DNA of 64,000 nt, from assembly GCF_050908995.1 (NCBI RefSeq), contig NC_135132.1:9605001-9669000 (forward strand). Reading direction: 5' to 3'. Of the stretch, positions 45,301-57,796 are shown piece by piece. This DNA is from Andrena cerasifolii (lineage: Eukaryota; Arthropoda; Insecta; Hymenoptera; Andrenidae). The position numbers and the translations under genes are program-made. The notes beneath the pieces are model-generated. The model was not told the origin of the DNA. It was given only the letters and a program-made list of their open reading frames with translations, and made no database searches. Each line of letters starts with the position of its first letter. Position 1 is the first letter of the stretch.

Positions 45301-48300
45301 ACAACTGAAGCGCTGCTCGCAAGGAGTTCGTAAGATCATTGAAGCCACGCGACAGAGGGGAGGGCGAAGAAAGGTGGAAGATAGAAACGAATGTCGCCGA
45401 GATAAGGGAAGTGTTTCTAAAGGGATACTGACCTGTCGAGGCTTGACCGGCGGTGGAGGACGAGTGGAGGGCGCGAGGGCTACGGGTGCCGTAGTTGGGG
45501 GCTGTTGATGAAGTGAGTGTTGCTGCTGCCAGGGCAGCCCTGTGCGTCCCAATGTTCCCTGCAGCTGTTGCTGCGCCTGCTGCTGTTGCTGCAGCTGATG
45601 CTGGCTGCTGTTGTGCTCGACTGCTGGCGTAACTCGAGGAAGCGCTGAAGCGACTGAAGAAATCTTCCGAACTGTCTGTGAAATGAGCGACTTATTATTC
45701 GGCTCTTACTCTTCGGGCTCGACTGTTTCATCTTCAGACTAACAGGGAGACGTTGTCAAATTGACGTCCCATTTTCTGGCGAGTTAATGTTTGCGGTGTT
45801 TTTCTTAGTAGGAGGGTGAAAACTGGAGTCAATGGATGGGATTATGGGAGAGATAGTCGATAGGGTTGGTCTCTATATAATAGTGGCGGACGAAAGAAAA
45901 CGACGAAACTTGTCACTTAGCAAACTAATCCTTCCAGCTTCTCAAAAAAAAAAACTCAATTCGTTTGCACCAATTCTAAAAAAGTTTTGCGATTTTAAAA
46001 GGTGTAAACTTTCTATCGTCCGCCACTGTAGTCTACTTTTATTGAGACACCAATTTGATAATGTCTCCTTGTCAGTTTTAAAGATTGTTTTTTAGAATCA
46101 CTGACTTGTAGTATTGAATTTGAGGAATTTTGGGGAAGAAGCATCGTTAGAAATGACGACATTACCTGACTTGACTGGCCATATCTCCAGGAGGTACTTC
46201 AGTACTGCTATGGGTTGCTGGAAGTCCAGAGATGGCCCAGTCTCCTCGGAGTGGAGCATCAGAACTGGCCCGAAACAGACTGCCAAGCTTGCTGGCGACA
46301 TCTTGTTGCATTGCGACACCACCATTGCCAAGTGGTCCAGCAAGTATATCAGTGTACACTGTCATCAAACATAAATGATCAATTACGACCGATCAAAAAA
46401 ATGATACAGCTTTTCAATCCGATTTAAATAAATTAAAAAAAATATATTCGTATAACTTAAATGTCGAATAAAAAGTCCTGAAAGTTCAAAAAAGATTCAT
46501 TGCGTAGTTTGCTTTTAATAAATTTCCAAAGATGCCTTTACTTTTCGGACCATTACAGTGGTGTCCCCCCCTTAATTGCAGCGATATAGATCCCTGAGTA
46601 CGATTCATTCAGAATAAAGGACCAATATTACCAACCCTGTTCACTTTTGGTAAGCAGTCGAGTATACTGAACATGAGTTTCGCGTTGCCCTGCGGATCAT
46701 CTGGCAGACAGACAGCCAGTGCATCGACCATCATTTGGTAGAGGCACTTCGTGAAGAGTGGTTCTGGAAGTTCTCTTAGGTAGTCCTTCAGTACACCTGA
46801 AGAGTAATATTAGAGGCGTAAAGGAATGATTAGTTCGCGAGGCTGCATCCAGTGATCGAGAAGTTAATTAATTTACCAGTAATGACGTTGATGTCAGGGA
46901 CATTGTCAGGCGACAGGTTCACTGAACGAGCGTTCCTCTCGAAGGCTTCCCTGAGTATCCTCTTTTTCGTTGCTGATCCACAAAGTCTATACAAACCTAT
47001 CGCCCACGAACAAACCCATCAACATTATACAATGCTGAAAGCTTTACATGAAATGTAATACACAGTGGGTGGCCAAATTATACTCAAACAAAAAGGTTCG
47101 AGATTTTGTAAGTTTAAGCGATGGAATTTATCTCCTTTTGAATCAAGGAGTAAATTTTTTTCCATCCATTATGATACTGTTTTGTCAAGATTTAAGATTT
47201 TAATTTAAGATTTTTTTTTAATCGTATTAAATCCATTTTTAAATGATCCCAAAAATTGCCGAGAATGTTTTGAGTATAATAATTTGGCCACTCTCTGTAG
47301 AATATGCAACTTTCCCGCAAGAAAACCTTACCAATGATGTCGAGACCTCTTCTTTCGACTTCCTCGACGCAACGCCAGACAATTATGGGAACGTTTGGCA
47401 CCCCCATCGCCAGGGCAGTAGAAACGCCTCCAGGAACTCCTCCAGTCTTGCTTTCGCGGCTCACCTGAAAGCACCGTATAATTGCCACCAATTCTACATC
47501 GAGTCTCTAAATCTTCGGCCATCTAACTCACCACTGTGTCCAGGTCGACTCCAAAGAGAGGTGCGACTCTGGTGGCCAGGGATATCACCGGGAGTCCTCT
47601 CCTCCTGAACGTTTGCTGAGCGTCGGTGTACCGCAGTCTTAGGTATATCGTGCCGCGCGGCTCGACCTTAACCGCCAGCTGGTGGACTGGCGACTCCTTG
47701 AGCAGAGTGGCCAGGTGCACGGAGCCTTTGTAACAGAGCTTGTGCCTGTATTGCGGGTCCCAGGAGTAGACGAGCAGGTCCAACTGCCGGTTGCCAACGA
47801 GGTCCAGCTCGAAGGTCTCGTCCCAGTCGAACATCAGGTCGCCAGTTCGCACCACTGTCCTCGCCTTGTGCACCCTGTCGCACTCCAGCACGCAGTACAG
47901 GTCTCTCAAGCCGCAGCTGGCTGCTTCAACGACCCAAAAGGAATATTCAACACAGGCGTCCAAAGCTTCGCCGCGGAGCGGTTAATTCTCGTTGAGAAAG
48001 GGCACATGCCTCAGAGATGGAGGAGCGAGGTGTGCAGTGGGGAGAATCTGTCTACAGGAGGTGCAGACTCCCGAACGTACCTAAATTAGGCTGACCTGAT
48101 GGCGTGGAGGGCGTGGTGGCTGCTGACGAGGACGTCGTCGACCGCAGCCCACGTCCAGCCAGAAGGTGGACCCAGAGCAAACCACTGACCCCGCCTGCCA
48201 GGTCACCGCCGCTGGTCTCCCCGAGGGAACTCAGCAGGGAACTGGTCGAGCTTGGGGTCCCCACAGTCGGTGGCTTCTCTATCTTATATTTGAGGAACTC

Positions 48301-51300
48301 TGATGAAAAGAAGATGGTAAGATTAAGCAACCTTTCGAGTTTCTTATCCCGGTTTCTAAACAACTCTCAGGGTTGAATGCTTCTTCTAAAAGTTAGGCTA
48401 CCAATTTTTACCTGCAGGATTAATATCTAGCAGTCTTTGATCCTGAGTTCTAGTAGGCGTGGGCGTGGGTATGCTCCTCGTCGACTCCAGGTCCAGCAGG
48501 TTTCTGATCCTCCTGACCGAAGTTCCTCTCTGCGTGGTCGAGCTGCTCAGAGACGGTTTCTGGCTAGTCAGGGACGTCCTGGCGTTCGAGGCGACCGAGG
48601 CGGGTCTTGGATTCGTCGCCCCACGGTGACACGTGGAGCTGATCGCCGTCGATGCTCTCAGGTTGGCTAGGTTCACCTGCTGTGCCGAGGCTGACCTCGT
48701 TGATAATCTGTCCAGCGTGCTGGAGAGCGGCCTGTACGCGCCGTAGCTGCCATATTCACCCTGTAAGAGGCGAAGGAAATCAATCTTCCATATACTCCTT
48801 CAGCCCTAATGAATGAAACGATCTTGGGCCTTCTTTCTTTGAAGAGAAGCTTAATTAAACAGAGGACCGCCAGCAAAGTGAAGTGAAGAAATGAGAAGAA
48901 GGTTTATTCCGCGATAAGTGCCCACTTACTTGATTCACAGCTGCATGAATGTTCTCCGCGCTGTAGGTGTAACGTGGCGGCCTGGTCGTGGTTGCTCTGA
49001 TCTGCTCGTACAACGCGCTGGTGCTTGGCGTTCGACTCAACCAGGCTCGATATTCGTCTGACGTAAATATACTAGGCGACGACGGTATTCTTCCTGTGAT
49101 TGGCACCAACAGAATGATACATTCAATGCTCTTCCATCAACAGACATTGCGGGAGTCAGGATTAATTCCTTACCTCTGTCACGTCTGATGGAAGGCAGTT
49201 CAGGCGCGGACAGTGCCCCATCGCTGTCCTCCTGGTCGATCAGTCCAGATGCTACCGTGCTAAGCCCAGATCTGAGACCAGGTTGCTGGGGCAACGTTCT
49301 GCCACTTCTGGGCAACGAGTTTGACCTTAAACCTATTAGAATAAAAGAACCTTTATTACACTTAGAGAAACCTGGTGTCCTCGAGCTAACATTTAAAGAA
49401 GTACTGGCACACGCGAATTCTTCAGACGCTAAGGTTCTCCAAGAGGCACCGTGGTAGCAACTAACCGGAGGAACTCTGGCCAATCTGCGACCTCGAGAGG
49501 GTCGCCATGTGTGCCACAGCGCTGCTCTGAGGTGGATTGTTCATGTTGTGGCTGTAGTAATAGTAGGCAGACTTCGGGGAACTGGAGCAGGTTGCTTCAG
49601 TGTCTGAAGCGTAATCCAAAGACGGTCGATGCCTCCTCGTCAGGGTACCGAACTGGCCCTGCCTCTGAACAGAGGCTGTATTGTCGCCTTGGGTGGCGTA
49701 CCTTGTATTGTATCTCAACGCTGTCGTTCCTACATTGTTCAATAAAAAGCCTCCTGACACTGATAACGCTGCAGTAAGGGATAGTAATACCAATGACTCT
49801 GTAGCAAAGAATTCTACAAAGTTGCAGAGCTACCGAAACATCGTTTAATCTACATTTAATGCACAGTTCCATGAGAAATTCCAGCAGAAGGCGATGCTCG
49901 TTAAAGCAAGGGATTACTCCAAGTTTATCCCGGATTAATGGGCAAACCCCAGCCTCGCAGAACTGTTTGGTTTGCCAGAGCAGAATCAAAGGATGTACTC
50001 GATGGCAAAGCTGCAGACCTGATTTCAAGCTGGATCTGAGAAGTGTGTGTCGAGCAGGCGTGGTGATGCTTGTATAATCAACGCGTGGCAAATGCTGATC
50101 CGAGCCACTTCTCGGCATGATTCTTCCGCCGCCTGACTGCTGGCCGTACCCGTAATGCGAAGACTGAGTCTGACCGGATAGTCTGCCACCTACTGTTTGC
50201 ATTCCGGCGCCAGTGGACATCCGGCGACCACCGTTCGAGGGCATTACTGGCCCCGTGTAGAATGGGTGTACCTGAATTCATTAATCCCCATCAGCGTCGG
50301 CTTGCTCCCTCAGATACAAGCTTCTTCGTTCCTTCGCATCACAGTCGAGGTCGTCATTAGCAGTTCAGTTTGATCAAACTGGAGCATCGATAGGGATTAT
50401 ATCTCCCTAGCTTTCCCACTGAGGGAAGCAAGAATCTCTGATGAAATCAGCCAGAAAATTCTAAGACGACTGTGATCGAAGGAACCTTTAATTTAAATAC
50501 TGTGATACCACGATGGATGGATCCCTGCTGCGTGGATTGTTAGAAGCTGCTTCACGAGGCTCCATCGCTCTTGGGATCCATTCATCGGGCAGACTATGAC
50601 GATCGCGGGTCGCCAGGGGGAGAGGCAATACTCAGAAAGAAAGAAATTGAAAGAACGAATGCATAGCAAAGCTTACAAGGCAACAAAAGTGTGGGGGTTC
50701 ACATCACAAACAGCGACAGACATACGCCAGTTCGATTCCACGTGGACACTGACAACTATTTGCCGTTTTTCAGGGTTCTATAAAGTGGTCTAGGTGTCAG
50801 CAGGCTACTACTACTCCTCTGGTGTCTTTCATTAAACTTTGCTCCGATGGAATGACCAATCAGTTTATAATGCGAGTCTCGAGAAACCGTGCCAGGCCTC
50901 AGGATCCCCCCCGACGTAGTAAAGTCAGGGGGATCTTCGCGAAAAATGTACAAATACTTGTCGACTGTCCAGGTCTGGGCACTGTGCAGGGAGTTGCGGT
51001 CATACACAAGTCTAGATATCAAGAAAGAGTTTGTGGTTTCTTTACCTTTGTGAAATCCTGGTTAATATCAACGTAGCATTCATTCATAGAACCGATTAGT
51101 CATGTGAAACACGTGGTCGAAACACGAGCGAGCTGCCCTCCAAGCCATTTGGACCGCCCCACCAAAGATCCTCCGACCTTTGCCAGGCTCAACTCGGTTC
51201 AACGGGAGTCGCCATAGAGCGGCAAGGCGAGTTCCCCCCCGGTCGAAAAGGCTTGGAAGCTTCGGCGGCTCGCATCACACTGATCTCTATCAGGAGTGTC

Positions 51301-54300
51301 TCGAGATACAGCCACGAATTCACCACTTTCTTATTAAACGCGATGGCAATCGAAGACAGAGAAGGGCAAACAAGTGTCAACTTGGTGCAGACAGGTGTGT
51401 GAAAGGGTGCTCGATCCACAGCGTCTAGAACATCTATGTGTGACCTACTCCTGGCCGCAGGTGGAGATTTCAAGTCGAACTCGTCGAAGCTGCAGGCGCA
51501 GCGACGTCCAAAGAATCCCTGTACACTGCGGAGCTTTGTATTTTATAATCTCTCAGGAACTTCATCAACGTTCGAGCTCTCTCTCTCAATTATACCTTTG
51601 ATTCTTCGCGGACTTTATCAGGCCTGGAATTCCTGCCCGAGCTTCAAGGGAGCAGAACTTCCCTCCGAAGTTTCGTGATTCTTATCAGAAATTAAATTTC
51701 TTCCGCTTTATTATCTTAGTTTCTCTTTAGCTACAACGCTGCCTGGATAATCCTTTTAATTATCTTGTAATTAAATCTCCACCCGCGTCAGAATCCTGGA
51801 CGAGAATTGAGATATCACTCAGCACTTACTTTTTCAGCCAAGCTCTCCAAAGTTTTCGGGTACCCGCGCTCGTACGGCTGGAAGTGTTGCGTCGCGGATG
51901 GTTTCGGCTGGTGTGTGATAACCGGGGGCGGCGGTGGTTGGTAGGACCAGTGTCCCTCTGGTCTGGAATTGTAGTACAGGTCGCCGTTGCTGGACCCCAG
52001 ATCCTGGCTAGACCCCAGACCTGTCAGGCCCAGTCTGGACCTGGATGGCAGCATCTCCCGGCCGTCGCCGCGTCTACGATTACCATCCCTATAATTCAAA
52101 CAAGAGCTGTATCCCCTTCGACGGAAACTCGGTGCTCAGCGGGTGCAAACATTCAAGGAGAAGCAACTCAGCTTAGATCCTAATAAAAGTTGCAACTGAT
52201 CATTCCAGAACAGTGCGCCGGAACAATTAAACTTTAACTGGTACCCAATCGAACAGTTCCCATTATAATTTCTTTGTCTCCGTAATTACTGCAAGCTGCT
52301 AAGAAGTTTTCTCCGGGAAGTTGTGCGAGTTCCACTACTCCTAATGATATTAATTTTCTTACGACACATTTCCCTTGCCAAGCTTCTCGGGTGGCTCTAC
52401 ATGCAAGTGATTTTCTTCTCCTATAATTTGCTACTGTTTCATTTCTTTGAACGCGTTTGAAGTACCTGACGTGGTTGCTCGTCGCATGGTCGCTCTCGTC
52501 CTCGTTCAACTCCCTCTTGATCACAACGACTGGAGGCGCCTTGTGCTCGGTCTGGCGACTGTGAGAGATTGGCTGGTGCTGGCCGTGCCTTGTCGCCAGG
52601 ACGAGCCTCCTGGGTATCGACATGATGATCACCACGTCGTCCAGGCTCATGTGCGTCACGTCGACCAAATTCACCGCGAGGATCTCATCCCCGACCTAGT
52701 ATAGACAAGGGTAACAATTTGTTTTAGTAATAAGATCCCTTGGACGGAGAGCAAAGACTCGGCAGCCCATAAAGCTGCGCGCTATCGCGTTACACTTGAA
52801 AAACGAGAAGTCGCTCGCAAGCTAATAGTTCAGCTCTCAGAGGGAGTGCTCCGTTAAATTCTGATCTGAAATCGTTTCCAGGCAATTAGCTCGACGCTGG
52901 ACGAAGGGAAAAGCGGAGGAAAGAGTGGGTGGCTTCACCTTCAAGCAGCCGCTGTTGTAGACTGCGGTCTCCAGGGCTATCCTCGAGATAAAGACGCCGT
53001 CGTTCCTGTCGACGCCGTTTCCTTCCCGTATGTAGAGCCCCAGCGTCTGACCCGGCCTTTTGATTATCTCCACAAAGTGGATAGAGTGCTTCGGATCCTG
53101 GAACAACAGGGTGGAGGCGATACAGCAGATGTCCCCCAACGTTACGAACCGAGGGAATAAGAAAATACACTGGCTGGAATTGCTTCGTTGCTCGCTGGGG
53201 TAATTATTCTAGCCGGCCAGGGGAAGTATAACGCCCCGGGCATAATTCGAGGGCGCAAAGGTCGCGAAAATGCACGCGGAATTACCACCTACCTCCGCGG
53301 ATTTCTGGCGGCCGGCAAGGAGTGTTTAGAGGGAATCACGCGAAACGGAGATCGACAACGTTTTTCTCGTTGAAGATGTGGTACCGATAGGAGGCTACTT
53401 GGCATATTGCTGCAGTGGGATGTGATTTAGGACTCGCAGGGGTTTCTGCAACATTGCCAATGCTTTACGGCGAAGGAAGCGGTAGATGGAGGCTGAGGAA
53501 TAGGTTTTTCTTCGCTCTAAGCGCTGGGATTCCTCGTCGATGAGGGTCGAACTATCCGTTCGAGTGGGGAATACGCTTTCAACTGTGTTCAGATAGCTTC
53601 TATATCTCATTGGAATGCCATGAAACTGAAGCGCAGAGTTGAACAGTTGGTGGTTGACGACTTCGCGCTCTTCAGAATATAAACACGCTTCAGGAATGAA
53701 GACGCAGCTGAGAGTTAATGAGCTGAATTTCGGCTCGCTTGGAAGAGACCGAACAGTGTCGCACCTGCATCACAATGAACTTCTTCGCTGCGTCAGCCGC
53801 CTGCCTGCCCATTTGTCGTGGCTCGATGACCCGTACGACCATCTCACCCCTTCGTTCCACAGCTTCCAGGGCTGCTGCGGTGGAGGCGTCATGATCGTTC
53901 TCTACAGTCTCGATCTGCTTGAAGATCTCTGTGCTGATCCCGCTCACCTGCAACGACAGGTCCTTCCACTTCAACGAGCATAAAGCAAACTACCTTAGCG
54001 TACAACGTACGTGAAATTGTTCCAGTCGCTAGCTCTCTACTCTTTAATTATGTTATCGCGAAACAAAAGCAACTGCCAGTCGGCCGTGGATGTGTTTCAT
54101 CGAATTTGTTACTGGAACAATTTCGCAAAGGGGAATGGGGTCCGATGCTTTTCTGTAACTCGATTCCTTTCTCCCCGATGCGTCTCTCTCTACCTACTTG
54201 AACCGTTCCAGTAATCAGATTTATTGATTGGCTTCTTGGAGGTCCAGCGAACCTCCAAGGATCAAGATATCTGTTACTTAAGGGGAGGTTCTGGTCTAGA

Positions 54301-55302
54301 GCCCAAAAAAATAGGTAATATTTAGGAATTAATTAAAGGAAAACTACTATATATAATTTAACGGGACTTGTTGCATTGTATTAAGGATCTCTTAGATTAT
54401 AGAAATATATTTTTTGTTTTATAATTAATCATTGCAGACAGCCTTGGGGAGTCGTTAAAGCCAAGGCGTCAAAAAATTCATCCAAATCGGTGGGACCTCT
54501 ATCTCCAAAAGTTATTATCCGATTCGACTGAAACCTTGTTTATTTTGAAGATTATTCTTTTGGCTAGGAGGGGAACTAAAAAAAATACAAAAATTACATT
54601 TGTTTTAAAAAATAACGACACTTCAAGTTTGAAATCACTTTTCCCTGTATTTTTCGTCCTTTCGTCGCCTTTGAAAATCATAAATTTTCAACTTTCTGTA
54701 TTTTTTTTAGTTCCTCCCCTAGCCAACAGAATAATCTTCAAAATAAAAAAAGTTTCAGTCGAATTGGATAATAACATTTGAAGATACAAGTCCCACCGTT
54801 TTGAGAACACTGTCTCGGGAAAAACGCGTTTAAAGTTTTACGTGAGCGCCGAGTGGCCGGTTGTGACCCATGCATTTGCCGCGACTCAAATGCCTATAAC
54901 TCCGGGAATTTTACGAATTTCAACAAATCCTTTTAAACACGTTTTCCAAAAAGGTTGAACATTCGAAAAATGAAATAAAAAAGAAATCGACATTTAGACC
55001 AGAACCTCCCCTTAAGGCATCGCGGTGCGACAAAGAGGAGAATGGTCAGCTACGGTTTCGGTAAGCTCTAAATCCTTGTACTATTACAACTGGAGATGCT
55101 TTTAAAAACCACAGACTGCCTGCATCGAGGTTTCTTAAGTCTGAGAAATTCCGGGGAATCGTTGGAAGGGAAATATCGTTGAGGGTACCTTCCTGAAGTC
55201 TCCTTGAATGACCATGGGGGGTGGCTCCTTGGGGCGCAGCTGGTTGGCAGGTACTTGCCGCCCAGGACTTGCGCTTATGTCTGTCACTTCCCCCCGGCCC
55301 TC
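42375..55302 (-). CDS. RhoGAP100F: SYD-1 / RhoGAP100F: presynaptic scaffold with PDZ, C2 and RhoGAP domains (N-terminus incomplete)
   Basis: Eighteen exons: 55189-55302, 53765-53947, 52939-53097, 52466-52695, 51830-52088, 50019-50271, 49466-49729, 49174-49332, 48930-49093, 48412-48760, 48081-48299, 47532-47920, 47332-47464, 46877-46996, 46636-46796, 46166-46358, 45433-45671, 42375-42653. Phases agree throughout, giving 1288 residues plus stop. The PDZ (KRPGQTLGLYIREGNG...VGDEILAVNLVDV) is split between two exons. A long Ser/Arg/Pro-rich linker follows, then a C2 domain (GLLWVHLLAGRGL...LRDLYCVLECDRVHKARTVV...MFDWDETFEL) and a RhoGAP domain with arginine-finger context GLYRLCGSATKKRIL, LRELPEPLFTK and SLAVCFGPVLM. 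This order is that of Drosophila RhoGAP100F/SYD-1, which organises presynaptic active zones. At the 45433 exon, tandem acceptors give an alternative frame ending at TAG 42625-42627. Upstream coding sequence must exist beyond 55302. Confidence 0.92.
42739..42884. mobile_element. piggyBac-like TTAA miniature element (146 bp) in SYD-1 last intron
   Basis: TTAA occurs directly outside both ends (42735-42738, 42885-42888). Termini CCCTTTGCACT and GTACAAAGGG are inverted, the usual CCCTTT start of piggyBac-type miniatures. It lies 85 bp from the last SYD-1 coding exon. Confidence 0.85.
43659..44034. mobile_element. hAT-like TTCGAA miniature element, copy 5 (376 bp, reverse orientation), in SYD-1 last intron
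   Basis: Termini TAGGGCTGGGA and GTCCCAGCCCTA are inverted. The flanks ATGCAGAG (43651-43658) and ATACAGAG (44035-44042) match at 7 of 8. A GCTACGAATAAAATTCGAATG unit is repeated three times, then ACTATTCGAATACTATTCGA runs; the conserved block is at the right end. Confidence 0.93.
45881..46028. mobile_element. Tc1/mariner-type miniature element (148 bp) in a SYD-1 intron
   Basis: The left end TAGTGGCGGACGAAAG and right end CTATCGTCCGCCACTG are inverted, and TA follows the right end (46029-46030). The left TA is no longer intact. No coding capacity is present. Confidence 0.75.
47063..47297. mobile_element. Tc1/mariner-type miniature element (235 bp) in a SYD-1 intron
   Basis: The left end CAGTGGGTGGCCAAATTATA and right end TATAATAATTTGGCCACTCT (closing CTG, then TA) are inverted. 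CAGTG.GTGGCCAAATTAT is a typical Tc1-like terminus. It nearly fills the 335-bp intron between exons 46877-46996 and 47332-47464, ending 34 bp from the latter. Confidence 0.85.
50272..51829. other. SYD-1 intron, 1.6 kb
   Basis: No additional exon, RNA gene or clear element was recognised between the exons ending at 50271 and 51830. Confidence 0.5.
53098..53764. other. SYD-1 intron, 0.67 kb
   Basis: Nothing was recognised apart from the splice signals TTGTTCCAG (beside 53097) and the GTGCGA donor (beside 53765). Confidence 0.5.
54282..55011. mobile_element. TTAA-type non-autonomous element (730 bp) in a SYD-1 intron
   Basis: TTAA flanks both ends (54278-54281, 55012-55015). The left end GGGGAGGTTCTGGTCTA and right end TAGACCAGAACCTCCCC are exact inverted repeats. 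Inside, an inner inverted pair (GAAGATTATTCTTTTGGCTA near 54548 with TAGCCAACAGAATAATCTTC near 54720) gives nested palindromes. It has no long open frame. The smaller element at 25450 shares terminal features. Confidence 0.88.
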
Positions 55303-56866
55303 CTGCAATCAGATTAACAATACTAATTAACATTAGCTCCATCACATTGCCTCTACAGTGCTTCTTCCATTAATGGGGCCTCTGTAGACTCCTGCGTCGT
55401 CTGCACCCCAGGAATCTTTCAAATGTAATCTTCCAAATTGGTACAAATTCGAGCAGCGCATTAGTTTCCTAAATATATAAAAGCTCCTTCCAGCTAGTGC
55501 AGCTTGGTCAACATTTTCACACAAAGAGATTCAAGCGCAAGTCCTCTTAGGCTGTTAGCAGAATCTCTGAATAGACGGAGCCACGTGTTTCCACTACGAA
55601 CATGTGACTGAACAATTCCCTCCGATATATTTTTATTTCCTTTAAAACCGAGGCGCTCGAGAAATAATAATGAATCTAAAGTTTGCTCGGGCACGGAGGG
55701 TATTAGCTTTAAAAGCCGCCAACAAATCAGGCTAAGCGAGGGGAAATTTCTTTGCGGCGGCAGCACGCGAGATTCAATCAGCAGGCTGATTAAAGGCTCG
55801 TAAAAATTGCAAGCCCTTTCAACCTGATTCGCCTCCGTGAAATTGCGAGCTATCAGAGATGCACGCGCTCAGAGGATCCTCCCACCAAAAACAGACCGGA
55901 GCCTCTTTTGTCGGTTATTCAGGCCAGATAATAATCAGCAGTGCAAACAGTGGCTGCAACGTGCTGGCACTGTCGCTGTCTTTTTTCCCCTCCCCCTTTG
56001 CGACCGGGCGATCTGAAATTCACACAGTTAATTCAAGATTTTACATTTCATTTAACCGTCCGGTTGTCTCAGCTAGCCGCGGCTCTCTTTTAAAAACTCT
56101 GCGACCGCCTGAACTATATCGATTCCTTGATATTGCGACGAGCATTGCTCCACAAATAGGATTCGGAACGCAGAATCTGGCTGTATAATTAATCAACCCA
56201 TTTCCATTATCGGATGCTTAATTCTGGAATTCACAAAGGTACCGGTCAAACGTCAGCCGGATGGTACTTTCCTGATTCGTGTTTCACTCTGGGTTACGCA
56301 AAGTTATTTTCATAGAGAATGGTCTTAAATACACCACCGGACTAGATCCGCGAAAGACAACCCGATGCTTCCACAAATACATTATTCAAATGATCCAGAG
56401 GGTCGCTTTTATCAAAGCAATGCCAGAGAGCACAGCGAGAGAAGACTTGGGAGCTTAAAATCCCGCACGAACAAGCCTCCGGACAATGGAACCAAGACAC
56501 CGCGATAAAGAAACACGTAGAACCAGCAAAGCATCATCCATGTCCCTCTTGCTGAACAAGAGATAGAACCTCTTAGTCCCCCAAGAGGCCTGAATCCCTA
56601 CAAACCAGCCGCTTCTAGGGTTTCGCCAGGTGTTCGTCCGAAAGACCCCAGTAAACTACATTCAGTCGTTCCCTCAAGCCTCGTCCTCAGCTTCAGCCTC
56701 AGCGCCGAGCAGAGTCCTCGTCACTTTCGAACACGTTCCTCGGCGCCAGCAGGCTACACCTGAAGCCTCAACCTTCGCAGACCACAGACATCCAGCCACT
56801 GCGCGCAGCTTCCAAGCAGGGAATCTCGGGGCAGAAAGTGGCAGTAACACTTTGAAGGAAACGCAC
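55303..56866. other. Probable SYD-1 intron or upstream region
   Basis: No exon is supported. If the candidate exon at 56867-57145 is right, this is one intron of 1.56 kb. Confidence 0.4.
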
Positions 56867-57145
56867 CCCGTGGAAGCATGTGATGAGCACGAGCCACGCG
56901 GCGGAGCTGCACATTCGGTCGCAGATGGACAACAACGACATCCACACTTGCGCGGCCGATTTGCAGCCCCGTTTGTTCGCGGTGTCCTCGGTGATCCCGG
57001 CTGCGTTCAGCAGCTCCTCGCCCTTCGTGCAGCCCTCAGCGCCCCTCTCCCTGGCCGGCTCCTGCGTCCAGGCCAGTTCCTCCTTCCGGCTGTCTGCCTC
57101 TGTACGACCTGGTGCCGCGCGTTTCGTGCCGACCAGCGTATCCAT
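56867..57145 (-). CDS. Candidate first coding exon of SYD-1 (tentative)
   Basis: From ATG at 57145 the minus strand is open for 93 codons to a GTGCGT donor-like site beside 56867, leaving phase 0. That joins cleanly to the exon at 55189-55302 (GAG GGC ...), which also needs phase 0. The predicted peptide has a basic start (MDTLVGTKRAAPGRTE) and a hydrophobic Cys-containing end (SAAWLVLITCFHG). I do not recognise it. The region is GC-rich and both strands hold long open frames, so the exon could be spurious. Confidence 0.3.
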
Positions 57146-57796
57146 GCGTCTCCAACGCGCCTACGTGGTCTTCCGTGGTGAACGCGGACGGATCGACGGC
57201 GGCAAGGAACTGGGCCACCCTTCCGCCTTCCGCCCCTCTCGGCTTCTATCCCGTTCAGGCCCGTGCTCCAAGGATCAACCCCCGCGCAGTGTGACGCGGG
57301 TGCACCACGCGAGAAGACGGCGTTCCTCCCAGCCACGCGACGTCAGGGCCCGAGGATTACTTCTCGCGGGATAGGAAGCAGCACGAGCCCACCCCTATTG
57401 CACCATCCTCGCCACATCCTCGCCTACCCCATGCTGGCTAATATGGCGGGAAGTAGCGATCAGGAGCGTACGAGGCCGCGCCTGCGTCCCCCGATCCCTA
57501 CGACACCAGGGTGCCGAGTGTGGGTGAGTATCGACCCGGCGTGACGTCACACTCCCACCCACCCGACAGCCCCGGCCTGCCAGCCACTGCCCGTACTCTG
57601 TCCCTCCCGTTGACTCTCGGTTACGCTGACCCCTCCGCCTCTCCCTGCAGGCCTTTATCTTCGTCCTCTCTGGCCTGGCCAGGTCGGCTGTACGCTGCTG
57701 GTTCTCTGCTGTTTGGTCCCTCTTCCTTCTACCGCCCCTGCCTCTCGTTTTCGGTGTCCCTCGTCAGTGGTCGCGCTCCGGCGACAATACCAAGGC
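57146..57796. other. GC-rich non-coding stretch upstream of SYD-1
   Basis: GC-rich sequence with overlapping open frames on several strands and no recognised motif. It could be promoter-proximal DNA of SYD-1. Confidence 0.35.

Noticed and set aside
56630..57374. Two overlapping open frames of 164-183 codons on the plus strand
   Set aside because: GC-rich DNA lacks stops in several frames at once; neither has a recognisable motif, and a minus-strand candidate exon fits the neighbouring gene better.
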